From JASGDN01 sp049841275 (GTDB taxonomy: Bacteria > Chloroflexota > Chloroflexia > Thermomicrobiales > UBA6265), in the NCBI GenBank assembly GCA_049841275.1, contig JASGDN010000086.1, forward strand, positions 62,001 to 126,000: DNA of 64,000 nucleotides. The letters run 5' to 3'. Shown here in pieces: positions 27,076 through 36,161 of this stretch; within the stretch, counting starts at the first letter, position 1; each line of letters begins with the position of its first letter. Under the pieces are notes generated by a model. That model saw only the letters and a program-made list of their open reading frames with translations, was not told the DNA's origin and ran no database searches. Both the position numbers and the translations under genes were made by a program.

Positions 27076-28299
27076 ATGACCGCCGCCGTACCGCTCCTTC
27101 GCGACGATATCGACGAGATCCTTCCCGGTGTCATCGCCGACCGCCGTCATCTGCACGAACACCCCGAGCTTGGTTTCCAGGAGATCGAGACAGCTCGCTT
27201 CGTCGCCGGCCGTCTGCGTGCGCTCGGCGTGGAAGACATCCGGACAAACATCAACGTCACCGGCGTGACCGGCCTCATTCACGGCAGCCGTCCGAGGTCC
27301 TCGGATGGACCGGCGCGCACCATCCTCCTGCGTGCGGACATGGACGCCCTGCCGATCGTCGAGGAAACCGGGGCAGACTATGCCTCACAGGTGGAAGGGG
27401 TGATGCACGCCTGCGGCCATGATGCCCACACCGCGATCCTGCTCGGTGTCGCTCGCGTGCTGACCGCGCGAAAGGATGCGTTCAGCGGCACGGTCAAGCT
27501 CCTCTTCCAGCCCGCCGAGGAGATCGGCGATGGCGGGGCAAAGGGCATGATCGAGGAAGGTGTGCTCGAAGATCCGCATGTGAATGCGGTTTTCGGCCTG
27601 CACATGAATCCGCAAATCCCGGCCGATATCGTGATGGTCGGGAGCGGTCCGCTCTTCGCGGCAGTCGACAGTTTTTCCATCATCGTGCAGGGCAAGGGTG
27701 GACACGGCGCGTATCCGCATACCGCGATCGATCCGATCACGGCGGGGATGCACGTGGTTTTCGGGCTCCAGCAGCTCGTGTCGCGCGAGCTCGACCCGAT
27801 GACGCCTGCCGTGGTGAACGTCTGTACCTTCCACAGCGGCACCGCTACGAACGTCGTACCACCGACCGCGACGCTCTCCGGAACGGTCCGTTCCTTCGAC
27901 CCGGATCTGCGAAACCATATCGAGGATCGTATCCGCGCGATCGCAGAGGGGACTGCAACGGCGCTCGGAACGCATGTGGAGATCGACTACCATCGCGGTT
28001 ATCCGGCAGGTATCACCGACACAGCATTCTCGGACTTCGCACGGGATGTCCTCATCGAGCAACTTGGGCCGAAGCGCGTACAGGTGTTCCCGCAGGAGAT
28101 GGGCGCCGAGGACTTCGCCTACTTCCTGCAGCACCGGCCGGGCACATTCATCTACGTTGGCTCCGGCAATGCCGGGCGCGGCATCGTCTTCGACTGCCAT
28201 CATCCGAGGTTCGACATCGACGAGGATGCGCTGGCCACCGGCATCGAAGCGACGGTCGCGGTCGCCACCCGGTTCCTCGCGGGAGACGGTCCCGCCTGA
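27076..28299 (+). CDS. M20-family amidohydrolase, array copy 1
   Basis: The 407-residue protein is an M20D-type metallo-amidohydrolase (hippurate/IAA-amino-acid/N-acyl-amino-acid hydrolase group), which splits amide bonds of acylated amino acids with a two-metal centre. Family motifs are complete: HEHPELGF, RADMDALP, HACGHDAHTA (Cys and His ligands), QPAEE (catalytic Glu and ligand Glu), GLHM and CHHPRFD. The small lid domain is marked by QGKGGHGAYPH. It differs from the other copies by NVVPP instead of NVIPD and EMGAEDFAYF instead of MGGEDF. ATG 27076 has no strong ribosome binding site; the frame is open upstream. The second copy starts 41 bp downstream. Confidence 0.9.
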   Translation: MTAAVPLLRDDIDEILPGVIADRRHLHEHPELGFQEIETARFVAGRLRALGVEDIRTNINVTGVTGLIHGSRPRSSDGPARTILLRADMDALPIVEETGADYASQVEGVMHACGHDAHTAILLGVARVLTARKDAFSGTVKLLFQPAEEIGDGGAKGMIEEGVLEDPHVNAVFGLHMNPQIPADIVMVGSGPLFAAVDSFSIIVQGKGGHGAYPHTAIDPITAGMHVVFGLQQLVSRELDPMTPAVVNVCTFHSGTATNVVPPTATLSGTVRSFDPDLRNHIEDRIRAIAEGTATALGTHVEIDYHRGYPAGITDTAFSDFARDVLIEQLGPKRVQVFPQEMGAEDFAYFLQHRPGTFIYVGSGNAGRGIVFDCHHPRFDIDEDALATGIEATVAVATRFLAGDGPA

Positions 28300-28340
28300 T
28301 CGCCCGTTCGTCCCTTCGCCCCTCATCCAGGGAACCCGAT

Positions 28341-29558
28341 ATGCCCGATGCGCACGCCCCCCTTCGCCACGATATCGACGAGATCCTGCCTGGCGTCATC
28401 GCCGACCGCCGCCACGTCCACGAGCATCCCGAGGTCGCCTTTCACGAGCATGCCACAGCCGCCTTCGTCGCGGATCGCCTGCGAGCACTCGGCGTCGACG
28501 AGGTGCGCACCGGCATCAATGGCACCGGCGTCACCGGGACGATTGTCGGGACGCACCCGGCGGATGGGCCGACGCGCACCATCCTCTTTCGCTCGGAGTT
28601 GGACGGCCTGCCCGTCCAGGAAGAGACCGGCGTGCCCTACGCGTCGCAGGTGGACGGCGTATCCCACGCTTGCGGACACGACGGGAATATCGCCGCGCTG
28701 CTCGCCGTCGCTCGCATCTTGGTGCAGCGCCGGGAGACGTTCGCGGGAGCAGTGAAAGTCCTCTTCCAGCCTGCGGAGGAACTGCCGCCCGGCGGCGCGA
28801 AAGGCATGGTGGAGGCAGGCTCGCTCGATGATGTCGATGCCCTTGTCGTCGCGGGAATCAGCCTCTTCAATGACCTCGGCACCGTGATCACCTCGCCGGG
28901 ACCGATCCTGGCGGCGGCTGATGTCTTCACGGTCACCATCGCCGGCACGGGCGGGCACGCGGCGTTGCCCCACCAGGCAATCGATCCGGTCGTCATCGCC
29001 TTCCAGGTCGGATCGGCCCTGCAGACACTCGTCTCGCGGGAGGTCGATCCGATGGATCGCGCGGTGGTGAGCATCTGTTCGCTACACGGCGGCGACGCCC
29101 ACAACGTGATCCCGGAAACGGTGACGCTGGCGGGGACGGTCCGCACCTTCGATCCGGACGTTCGCGCGCATATCGCGCGGCGAATCGGGGAGATCGCCTC
29201 CGGGATCGCCGCCGCCAGCGGCGCCAGTGCGACACTCGACCACACGTGGGGCTACCCGGTCACCGTCAACGATCCCGGCATCACCCAGCTCGTGCAGGAG
29301 GTCGCGGCGGAAATCGTCGGCCCGGAACATGTCGGGCCGCTGACACCGCTGCTCGGCGGTGAGGACGCCGCCTACTACTTGCAGGCGAAGCCCGGCTGCT
29401 ACGCCTTCGTCGGCGCTCGCAATCCGGCAAAGGGATTCACATTCATGCATCATCACCCGAAATTCGATTTCGACGAAGATGTACTCGCCATCGATATCGA
29501 ACTGATGGTCGCGGTCGCCCTCCGATTCCTCGAACGCGGCGCAGATTCGGCGACATAA
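28341..29558 (+). CDS. M20-family amidohydrolase, array copy 2, lacking a metal-ligand His
   Basis: The 405-residue protein has the M20D fold but the most divergent active site of the seven copies. HACGHD and QPAEE are kept, yet RADMD reads RSELD, AHTA reads GNIA, and the GLH motif is replaced by VAGISLFND (about residue 172). A histidine that binds metal in characterised M20D enzymes is thus missing. The C-terminal HHHPKFD is present. The lid motif is AGTGGHAALPH. It could be a catalytically impaired paralogue, or one with a different substrate or metal. Its position between intact copies and its full length argue against simple decay. Confidence 0.88.
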   Translation: MPDAHAPLRHDIDEILPGVIADRRHVHEHPEVAFHEHATAAFVADRLRALGVDEVRTGINGTGVTGTIVGTHPADGPTRTILFRSELDGLPVQEETGVPYASQVDGVSHACGHDGNIAALLAVARILVQRRETFAGAVKVLFQPAEELPPGGAKGMVEAGSLDDVDALVVAGISLFNDLGTVITSPGPILAAADVFTVTIAGTGGHAALPHQAIDPVVIAFQVGSALQTLVSREVDPMDRAVVSICSLHGGDAHNVIPETVTLAGTVRTFDPDVRAHIARRIGEIASGIAAASGASATLDHTWGYPVTVNDPGITQLVQEVAAEIVGPEHVGPLTPLLGGEDAAYYLQAKPGCYAFVGARNPAKGFTFMHHHPKFDFDEDVLAIDIELMVAVALRFLERGADSAT

Positions 29559-29625
29559 CAATCCATCCAGTACGATTCACGCCGGAAGGATCGTCCATTC
29601 CGGCCATGCACGACAGGAGACACCC

Positions 29626-30837
29626 TTGGTTGCGACAACCCCCTTGCTTCAGGAAATCGACGAGATCCTGCCCGGCGTGATCGCCGATCGCCGCTGGCTG
29701 CACGAGCATCCGGAACTTGGTTTCGAGGAAGTCGAGACCGCCGCGTTCATCCAGCAGCGGCTGGAATCGCTCGGTGTGGAGGACATCCGCACCGGTATCG
29801 CGAAGACCGGTATCACGGCGCTGATCCGGGGAACCGCCGACGGTCCAGGCAAGGACAAGGTCCTGCTGCTCCGTGCCGACATCGACGCACTGCCGATCCT
29901 GGAGGAGAACGAGACCGAGTACGTCTCGAAGACCCCTGGCACCATGCACGCGTGCGGTCACGACGCGCACACGGCCATCCTCCTGGGCGTCACCCGCCTG
30001 CTGCTGGAGCGCCGCGACCAGTTCGCCGGGACGGTGAAGATCCTCTTCCAGCCCGCCGAGGAGCGATTTCCCGGCGGCGCGAAGCTGATGGTCGAGGCCG
30101 GTGTGCTGGAGGACCCGCACGTGGACGCGGTCCTTGGCCTGCACATGGCGAACGACGTGGAAGTTGGCTCGATCAAGGTCGCGGGCGGCCCGGTGATGGC
30201 CGCGCCGGACAGCTTCGAGATCGTGATCCAGGGCAAGGGCGGCCACGCCGCGCGGCCGCAGGCGGCAGTCGATCCGGTGGTGATTGGCGCGCAGATCGTC
30301 GCGGCTCTGCAAACACTTGTCTCCCGCGAGACGGACCCGATGGACAACGCCGTGGTCAGCACGACGATCTTCCAGGCGGGCGAGGCGTTCAACGTGATCC
30401 CGGACACCGCCCGGCTTGGTGGAACGGTGCGCACGTTCAAGCCGGAGACGCGCGAGCGGATGGCAAAGCGCATCCCCGAGCTGGCGCAGGGCATCGGGGC
30501 GGCGATGGGCGCAACCGTCGACGCAACCTTCACCTACGGCTACCCGGCAACCGTCAACGATCCGGCCGAAGCGGAACGCATTCGGCGCGTGGCGATTGGG
30601 GTGCTGGGAGAGGACAAGGTGCTGGTGATGACGCCGGTGATGGGAGGCGAGGATTTCTCCTACTTCCTCAACGAGCGTCCTGGCGCTTACTTCTTCGTCG
30701 GCTCGAAGAACGAGGAGAAGGGTCTCATCTGGGGCCACCATCACCCGAAGTTCGACATCGACGAAGAGTCGATGGCTGTCGGAATGGCCGTGACAGTCGA
30801 AACCGTCCTCGATTGGTTCGGCGATCAAGCGAAGTGA
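29626..30837 (+). CDS. M20-family amidohydrolase, array copy 3
   Basis: The 403-residue protein carries all M20D motifs: HEHPELGF, RADIDALP, HACGHDAHTA (Cys about residue 110), PAEE (about 143-146), GLHM (His about 173), QGKGGHAARPQ, NVIPD, VMGGEDFSYF and HHHPKFD (about 371). The start is TTG at 29626 with AGGAG about 6 bp upstream; the next residues (VATTPLL) align with the other copies. PAEERFPGGAKL replaces the usual PAEE(L/M)PPGG. It is most like copy 4. Intracellular location is inferred from the lack of a signal peptide. Confidence 0.9.
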   Translation: MVATTPLLQEIDEILPGVIADRRWLHEHPELGFEEVETAAFIQQRLESLGVEDIRTGIAKTGITALIRGTADGPGKDKVLLLRADIDALPILEENETEYVSKTPGTMHACGHDAHTAILLGVTRLLLERRDQFAGTVKILFQPAEERFPGGAKLMVEAGVLEDPHVDAVLGLHMANDVEVGSIKVAGGPVMAAPDSFEIVIQGKGGHAARPQAAVDPVVIGAQIVAALQTLVSRETDPMDNAVVSTTIFQAGEAFNVIPDTARLGGTVRTFKPETRERMAKRIPELAQGIGAAMGATVDATFTYGYPATVNDPAEAERIRRVAIGVLGEDKVLVMTPVMGGEDFSYFLNERPGAYFFVGSKNEEKGLIWGHHHPKFDIDEESMAVGMAVTVETVLDWFGDQAK

Positions 30838-30956
30838 GGAATCAGAAGTGAGGAACGAGGAAGGCAAAGGATGCAGAATGCTCGCCTCAATTGGGCGACG
30901 AGCCTCGACCTCACTCCTCACTTCTCGTGTCTCTTTTCTCAGAAAGGACCTTTCTG

Positions 30957-32168
30957 ATGGCTTCCGCCACTGCTTCCCTTGTCGCCGATGTCGATGAGAT
31001 CCTGCCCGGCGTCATCGCCGACCGCCGTCACTTCCACGAGCATCCCGAACTCGGCTTCCAGGAGGTCGAGACCGCGAGAGTCGTCGCCGAACGGCTGAAG
31101 GCCCTCGGCGTCGAGGACATCCGTACGGGCATCAACGGGACCGGCGTGACCGGGCTCATTCATGGCACCGGCTCCGGCCCGAACGCGGGGAAGACGATCC
31201 TCCTTCGCGCCGACATGGACGCCCTCCCGATCGTCGAGGAGACGGACGTCGAATACGCCTCGAAGCATGAGGGCGTGATGCATGCCTGTGGGCACGATGC
31301 GCACACGGCCATCCTGCTCGGTGTGGCGCGTATCCTCAACGAGCGGAAGCAGGAGTTTGCCGGGACGGTGAAACTGCTCTTCCAGCCGGCCGAGGAGATG
31401 CCGCCTGGTGGCGCGCTTGGCATGATCGAGGAAGGCGTGCTGGAGAACCCGCACGTCGATGCCGTCTTCGGCCTCCACATGGCGAATGCGATCCCGGTCG
31501 GCAAGGTTGCCGTCGGCAGCGGCCCGGTGATGGCGGGCGGTGACCTGTTCCAGATCACGATCCAGGGCAAGGGCGGCCACGCCGCCCGTCCTCAGGCAGC
31601 CATCGACCCGGTCGTGATCGGGTCGCAGATCGTGACCGCGCTGCAAACGGTCGTCTCCCGCAACGTCGATCCAATGGAGAGCGCCGTGCTCAGCGTCACG
31701 TTCTTCAAGGCGGGTGAGGCGTTCAACGTCATCCCGGATGTGGCGACCATCGGCGGCACGGTGCGCTGGTTCTCGATGGATGTGGCGGCCCTGGTGGAGA
31801 AGCGGTTGATCGCAATCGCCGAGGGAATCGGCGCCGCCGGGCGAGCCGAGGTGACCGTCGAGATTCGCAAGGGGTATCCGCCAACGATCAACGACGACGG
31901 ACAGGCGGCAATCGTGCGGGAGGCGCTGGCTGCCGTGGTGGGCGAGGAGAATGTCATCACATCGACGCCGGTGATGGGCGGCGAGGACTTCTCGCGCTTC
32001 CTGCTGAACCGGCCAGGAGCGTTCTTCAACATCGGCTCGATGAACGAGGCGAAGGGACTCACCTACGGCCACCATCACCCGAAGTTCGATATCGACGAGG
32101 AATCGCTCGGGATCGGCGTCGCATCGATGGTCCAGACCGTCCTCACATGGTTCGGCACAGAGCGCTAG
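30957..32168 (+). CDS. M20-family amidohydrolase, array copy 4
   Basis: The 403-residue protein has an intact M20D active site: HEHPELGF, RADMDALP, HACGHDAHTA, PAEEMPPGG, GLHM, QGKGGHAARPQ, NVIPD, VMGGEDFSRF and HHHPKFD. ATG 30957 (MASATASL) follows AGAAAGGA. The 119-bp gap before it contains a widely spaced 11-bp inverted repeat (30844-30854 with 30915-30925), so this copy may have its own regulation. It shares the ARPQAAIDPV lid and VMGGEDFS block with copy 3, indicating a recent duplication. Confidence 0.9.
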   Translation: MASATASLVADVDEILPGVIADRRHFHEHPELGFQEVETARVVAERLKALGVEDIRTGINGTGVTGLIHGTGSGPNAGKTILLRADMDALPIVEETDVEYASKHEGVMHACGHDAHTAILLGVARILNERKQEFAGTVKLLFQPAEEMPPGGALGMIEEGVLENPHVDAVFGLHMANAIPVGKVAVGSGPVMAGGDLFQITIQGKGGHAARPQAAIDPVVIGSQIVTALQTVVSRNVDPMESAVLSVTFFKAGEAFNVIPDVATIGGTVRWFSMDVAALVEKRLIAIAEGIGAAGRAEVTVEIRKGYPPTINDDGQAAIVREALAAVVGEENVITSTPVMGGEDFSRFLLNRPGAFFNIGSMNEAKGLTYGHHHPKFDIDEESLGIGVASMVQTVLTWFGTER

Positions 32169-32196
32169 ACGATTCTACGGGAACCGGAGGAGCATC

Positions 32197-33411
32197 ATGT
32201 CGTCCGCATCCACACTCGTCGCCGAGATCGACGAGATCCTGCCCGGCGTCGTCGCGGACCGTCGCTGGCTGCACGAACATCCCGAATTGGGTTTTCACGA
32301 GACGGAAACGGCGGCCTTCGTTCTCCAGAGGCTCGAATCGCTGGGAGTGGAGGACATTCGCACCGGTGTCGGCGGCACTGGTGTCACCGCACTGATCCGA
32401 GGCACGAAGCCCACCCACTCCGACAGCCCCGGCAAGGTCCTGATGCTGCGCGCGGATATGGACGCGCTGCCGATCCTGGAGGCGAACGAAACCGAGTACG
32501 CCTCGAAGAATGCAGGCGTGATGCATGCTTGCGGACATGACGCCCACACTGCGATGCTGCTCGCCACCACCCGGCTCCTGATGGAGCGGCGCGACGAGTT
32601 CTTCGGCACGGTCAAGGTGCTCTTCCAGCCGGCGGAAGAAGCGCATCCGGGTGGTGCCATCGGCATGATCCGCGACGGGGCACTGGAAGATCCGCACGTC
32701 GACGCGTCGTTCGGCCTCCACGTCATGTCGGATACCCCCAGCGGCCTGATCGGCGTGCAGGAGACCTTCGGCACGAGCAACTCCGACCGCTTCACGCTCT
32801 GGGTGCAGGGCAAGGGCGGGCACGCCTCCGCACCGCACGAGACGGTCGATCCGGTGATCCTCGGGTCGCACATCATTGTGGCCTGGCAGACGCTGATCTC
32901 CCGCGAAACCGATCCGTTGGAGCCCGCGGTGCTCTCGGTAACGGCCAACCTTGCTGGAGAGGCGTTCAACGTGATTCCGGACAGCGCCGAGATCCGGGGC
33001 ACGGTGCGCACCTACAACCCGGAGGTGCAGGACCACATCGAGCGGCGCATGGCCGAAGTGGCCGCGGGCGTCGCGAAGGCGCTGGGCGGTTCCGCGCGGC
33101 TGGACTACCGGAGAGGGTATCCGTGCCTCCCGAACGACGCCGGGATGGCCGCAATCGTCCGTGCCGCCGCAACCGAGGTGGTCGGTGAGGATCGTGTCTT
33201 CACGCCCCCGATGGGGATGGGCGGGGAGGATTACGCCCATTTCGCGCGAGCCGTACCGAGCTGCTTCTTCTGGGTGGGCGTGCGCAACGACGAGAAGGGG
33301 TTCAACTGGCCGCATCATCACCCGCGCTTCGACATCGACGAGGACGGCATGGCCGCCGGCATCGCGACGATGGTCACCGCGTCAATCCGCTACCTGAACG
33401 GCGAATCATGA
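32197..33411 (+). CDS. M20-family amidohydrolase, array copy 5
   Basis: The 404-residue protein keeps every M20D catalytic motif: HEHPELGF, RADMDALP, HACGHDAHTA, PAEEAHPGG, GLHV, QGKGGHASAPHE, NVIPD, GMGGEDYAHF and HHHPRFD. With copy 6 it forms a subgroup marked by the ASxPH lid, GLIG after the GLHV block, and a C-terminal PSCFFxVGVRNxxKG-like stretch. ATG 32197 follows a GGAGG-like sequence (CCGGAGGAGCATC). The 256-bp gap after it holds a hairpin and a repeat, so the array may be split into two transcripts here. Confidence 0.9.
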   Translation: MSSASTLVAEIDEILPGVVADRRWLHEHPELGFHETETAAFVLQRLESLGVEDIRTGVGGTGVTALIRGTKPTHSDSPGKVLMLRADMDALPILEANETEYASKNAGVMHACGHDAHTAMLLATTRLLMERRDEFFGTVKVLFQPAEEAHPGGAIGMIRDGALEDPHVDASFGLHVMSDTPSGLIGVQETFGTSNSDRFTLWVQGKGGHASAPHETVDPVILGSHIIVAWQTLISRETDPLEPAVLSVTANLAGEAFNVIPDSAEIRGTVRTYNPEVQDHIERRMAEVAAGVAKALGGSARLDYRRGYPCLPNDAGMAAIVRAAATEVVGEDRVFTPPMGMGGEDYAHFARAVPSCFFWVGVRNDEKGFNWPHHHPRFDIDEDGMAAGIATMVTASIRYLNGES

Positions 33412-33424
33412 GGCGTCCTTGATG

Positions 33425-33453
33425 TGCGAGACATGTGGCCGTCATGTCTCGCA
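33425..33453 (+). terminator. Hairpin after array copy 5
   Basis: An 11-bp perfect stem (TGCGAGACATG at 33425-33435 pairing with 33443-33453) has a 7-nt loop. It lies 14 bp after the stop of copy 5 and could end or attenuate transcription of the first five genes. There is no T-tract, so efficiency is uncertain. Confidence 0.5.
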
Positions 33454-33480
33454 TGAAGGACTCTCCACGTTCTGGCGTCG

Positions 33481-33511
33481 CGTTTGTAGAGACCGGTCTC
33501 GTGTCGGTCCG
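33481..33511. repeat. Intergenic repeat unit (CGTTTGTAG family)
   Basis: This 31-bp unit beginning CGTTTGTAGAGACCGG matches the unit at 61414-61444 with about five differences and the inverted unit at 61361-61391. It lies in the gap between array copies 5 and 6. The rest of this gap (33512-33667) shows nothing I can name. Confidence 0.5.
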
Positions 33512-33667
33512 GCAGATGCCACGCCCTGAGATGACGCGCATCTGGACAAGCGGACCGGTTGGCGCGATAACGCGACGATAGCGATGTGTGGTGCGTGATG
33601 TCGCCATGCTTCTGGGACCGACTGGGACCCGCTTCCCAGCCACGACTTGATATGAAGGACGAATCCT

Positions 33668-34879
33668 ATGGTTGCCTCTCCTCCGTCGTCAAAACTCCAC
33701 GCGGATGTCGATGAGATCCTTCCTGGCGTCATCGCCGACCGGCGCTGGCTTCACGAGCACCCCGAGCTTTCATTCCATGAGGTCGAGACCGCGAAGTTCG
33801 TCGCCGACCGCCTCGCCCAACTCGGCATCGAAGACATCAAGACCGGTGTCGGCGGCACCGGCGTCACCGGGCTCATCCACGGCACGAAGCCATCCGACAA
33901 GCCGGGCAAGGTGCTGATGGTTCGCGCCGACATGGACGCGCTGGCCATCCTGGAGGAGACGAACACCGAGTACACCTCACAGAATCCGGGGGTCATGCAC
34001 GCCTGCGGGCACGACGCGCACACGGCGAACCTGCTCGGTGTCGCACGATTGCTGCTCGACCGGCGCGACCAGTTCAGCGGCACAGTCAAGCTCCTCTTCC
34101 AGCCCGCCGAGGAAGTCCACCCGGGTGGCGCGAAGGGAATGATTGCGGACGGCGCGCTCGAAGACCCGCATGTCGATGCCGCGCTGGGCCTGCACGTCCA
34201 GTCGAACACGCAGGCTGGGCTGATCGGCATCCGACCCGACCTCGGTTCGGCCAACTCCGACCGGTTCAAGATCACGATCCAGGGCAAGGGTGGCCACGCC
34301 TCCTCGCCGCACAATGCAGTCGACCCGGTCGTGATCGGTTCGCATATCGTCGTTGCCTTCCAGAATCTCATCTCGCGGGAGACCGATCCGCTGCAACCGG
34401 CCGTCCTCACGACGACGGTGTTGCAGGCAGGCGACGCCTTCAACGTGATCCCGGATACGGCGGAGATGCGCGGGACGGTCCGCACGTTCGACCAGGAGAC
34501 GCGCGAGCACATCGCGGCCCGGCTGCCGGAGGTAGCGGCGGGCATCGCGAAGGCCCTCGGCGGATCGGCGGATGCAACCTTCATGCGCGGCTACCCAAGC
34601 ATCCAGAACGACCCGGCAATGGTTGCGATCGTCCGCGCGGCCGCCATCGAGGCGGTCGGCGAGGAGCATGTCTTCGAGCCGCCCGTCGGCATGGGCGGCG
34701 AGGATTTCGCCTACTTCTCGCTGGAAGTGCCCAGTTGCTTCTTCTACGTAGGCGTCCGCAACGAGGATCGCGGGATCGTCTGGGGCCATCATCATCCCAA
34801 GTTCGATATCGAGGAAGAAGGGCTTGCCGCCGGTCTCGCGACAATGACCGGGGCGATCATCAAGTACCTGAACGCGTAA
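33668..34879 (+). CDS. M20-family amidohydrolase, array copy 6
   Basis: The 403-residue protein shows complete M20D motifs: HEHPELSF, RADMDALA (Ala for the usual Pro), HACGHDAHTA, PAEEVHPGG, GLHV, QGKGGHASSPHN, NVIPD, GMGGEDFAYF and HHHPKFD. It pairs with copy 5 in the lid and with copy 7 in the C-terminal third. ATG 33668 follows GAAGGACGAATCCT. It is preceded by the longest gap in the array, so this may be the first gene of a second transcript with copy 7. Confidence 0.9.
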   Translation: MVASPPSSKLHADVDEILPGVIADRRWLHEHPELSFHEVETAKFVADRLAQLGIEDIKTGVGGTGVTGLIHGTKPSDKPGKVLMVRADMDALAILEETNTEYTSQNPGVMHACGHDAHTANLLGVARLLLDRRDQFSGTVKLLFQPAEEVHPGGAKGMIADGALEDPHVDAALGLHVQSNTQAGLIGIRPDLGSANSDRFKITIQGKGGHASSPHNAVDPVVIGSHIVVAFQNLISRETDPLQPAVLTTTVLQAGDAFNVIPDTAEMRGTVRTFDQETREHIAARLPEVAAGIAKALGGSADATFMRGYPSIQNDPAMVAIVRAAAIEAVGEEHVFEPPVGMGGEDFAYFSLEVPSCFFYVGVRNEDRGIVWGHHHPKFDIEEEGLAAGLATMTGAIIKYLNA

Positions 34880-34921
34880 GTACGGAATTACGCAGGATTT
34901 CACTCCAGGAGCAGGAACGGT

Positions 34922-36130
34922 ATGGTTGCAGGGATTGTCGAAAAGATCCGGAGCGAAGTCGACGAGATCATGCCTGGGGTGGTCGCCGACCGGCGCTGGC
35001 TCCACGAGCACCCAGAACTCGCCTTCGAGGAGGTCGAGACCGCGAAGTTCGTGACCGAGCGGTTACAGCAACTCGGTGTAGCGGACATCCGGACCGGGAT
35101 CGGCGATGGCCACGGCGTCACTGGCCTCATCGTCGGGACGAAGCCGGCGGACGGAGCGACGAAGACGGTCGCCCTGCGTGCCGACATGGACGCGTTGCCG
35201 ATCCGCGAGGAGAACCAGGTCGACTACGTCTCGCAGAAGCCAGGTTCGATGCACGCCTGCGGGCATGACGCCCACACAGCCATGCTGATGGGGGTCGCGC
35301 GTGTCTTGATGGACCGGCGTGACGAATTCAGCGGCACGGTGAAGCTGCTCTTCCAGCCAGCGGAAGAACTGCCGCCGGGTGGGGCGGTCGGGATGGTGAG
35401 GGCCGGCGTGCTCGACGGCGTCGATGCCGTCTTCGGGGCGCACGTCTCGTCGTCGCTGGAGGCCGGGAAGATCGGCCTGCGTCCGGCGGGGCCGGGGAGC
35501 GCGGCGTCGGACCAGTTCCGGATCACGATCCAGGGCAAGGGCGGACATGCGGCGCGTCCGCAGGCGGCGGTCGATCCGGTCGTGATCGGCTCCCAGATCG
35601 TGCTGGCGCTGCAGACGCTCGTCTCCCGTGAGACCGATCCGATGGATGCGGCGGTGGTCAGCACCACCGCTTTCCTCGCCGGGGAAGCCTTCAACGTGAT
35701 CCCGGACACGGCGGAGTTGCGCGGGACAGTGCGCACGCTGCGAGAGGAGGTGCGCCAGAATCTCGCGAAGCGGTTGCAGGAGATCGCGACGGGCATCGGC
35801 GAGACAGACCGCGCCGAGGTTTCGGTGGAGTATTTCTGGGGCTACCCAAGCCTCGTCAACGCTGGCGAGATGGTGGCGATTGCCCAGGCCGCGGCCGAGG
35901 AGGTCGTTGGCGCGGAGAATGTGGTGCAGTCGCCGTTGGGCATGGGCGGCGAGGATTTCGCCTACTTCTCGCTGGAACGCCCGAGCTGCTTCTACAATGT
36001 CGGCACGCGCAACGAGGAACGCGGCATCGTCTGGGGCCACCATCACCCGCGCTTCGATATCGAGGAAGAAGGGATGAGCGCCGGCATCGCGACGATGGCA
36101 AACGTCGCGTTGCGCTACCTCGCGTCGTAA
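34922..36130 (+). CDS. M20-family amidohydrolase, array copy 7
   Basis: The 402-residue protein retains the M20D active site: HEHPELAF, RADMDALP, HACGHDAHTA, PAEELPPGG, NVIPD, GMGGEDFAYF and HHHPRFD. The GLH motif is GAHV, still with His. Its lid (QGKGGHAARPQAAVDPVVIG) is like copies 3 and 4, whereas the C-terminal block (DFAYFSLERPSCF, EERGIVWGHHHPRFDIEEEG) is like copy 6, so it looks mosaic. ATG 34922 follows CAGGAGCAGG. A strong hairpin at 36162-36193 ends the array. Confidence 0.9.
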   Translation: MVAGIVEKIRSEVDEIMPGVVADRRWLHEHPELAFEEVETAKFVTERLQQLGVADIRTGIGDGHGVTGLIVGTKPADGATKTVALRADMDALPIREENQVDYVSQKPGSMHACGHDAHTAMLMGVARVLMDRRDEFSGTVKLLFQPAEELPPGGAVGMVRAGVLDGVDAVFGAHVSSSLEAGKIGLRPAGPGSAASDQFRITIQGKGGHAARPQAAVDPVVIGSQIVLALQTLVSRETDPMDAAVVSTTAFLAGEAFNVIPDTAELRGTVRTLREEVRQNLAKRLQEIATGIGETDRAEVSVEYFWGYPSLVNAGEMVAIAQAAAEEVVGAENVVQSPLGMGGEDFAYFSLERPSCFYNVGTRNEERGIVWGHHHPRFDIEEEGMSAGIATMANVALRYLAS

Positions 36131-36161
36131 TCCTTCACCGAACGCGGCAGCCGTGCGCCGT

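Noticed and set aside
30844..30925. Inverted repeat AGAAGTGAGGA with a 60-nt loop between copies 3 and 4
   Set aside because: The stem is short for such a loop and the region is simple purine/pyrimidine-rich sequence; too weak to call a terminator.
27076..36130. Assembly artefact producing repeated copies
   Set aside because: The seven genes differ throughout in sequence and in the gaps between them, so they are real diverged paralogues, not duplicated reads.
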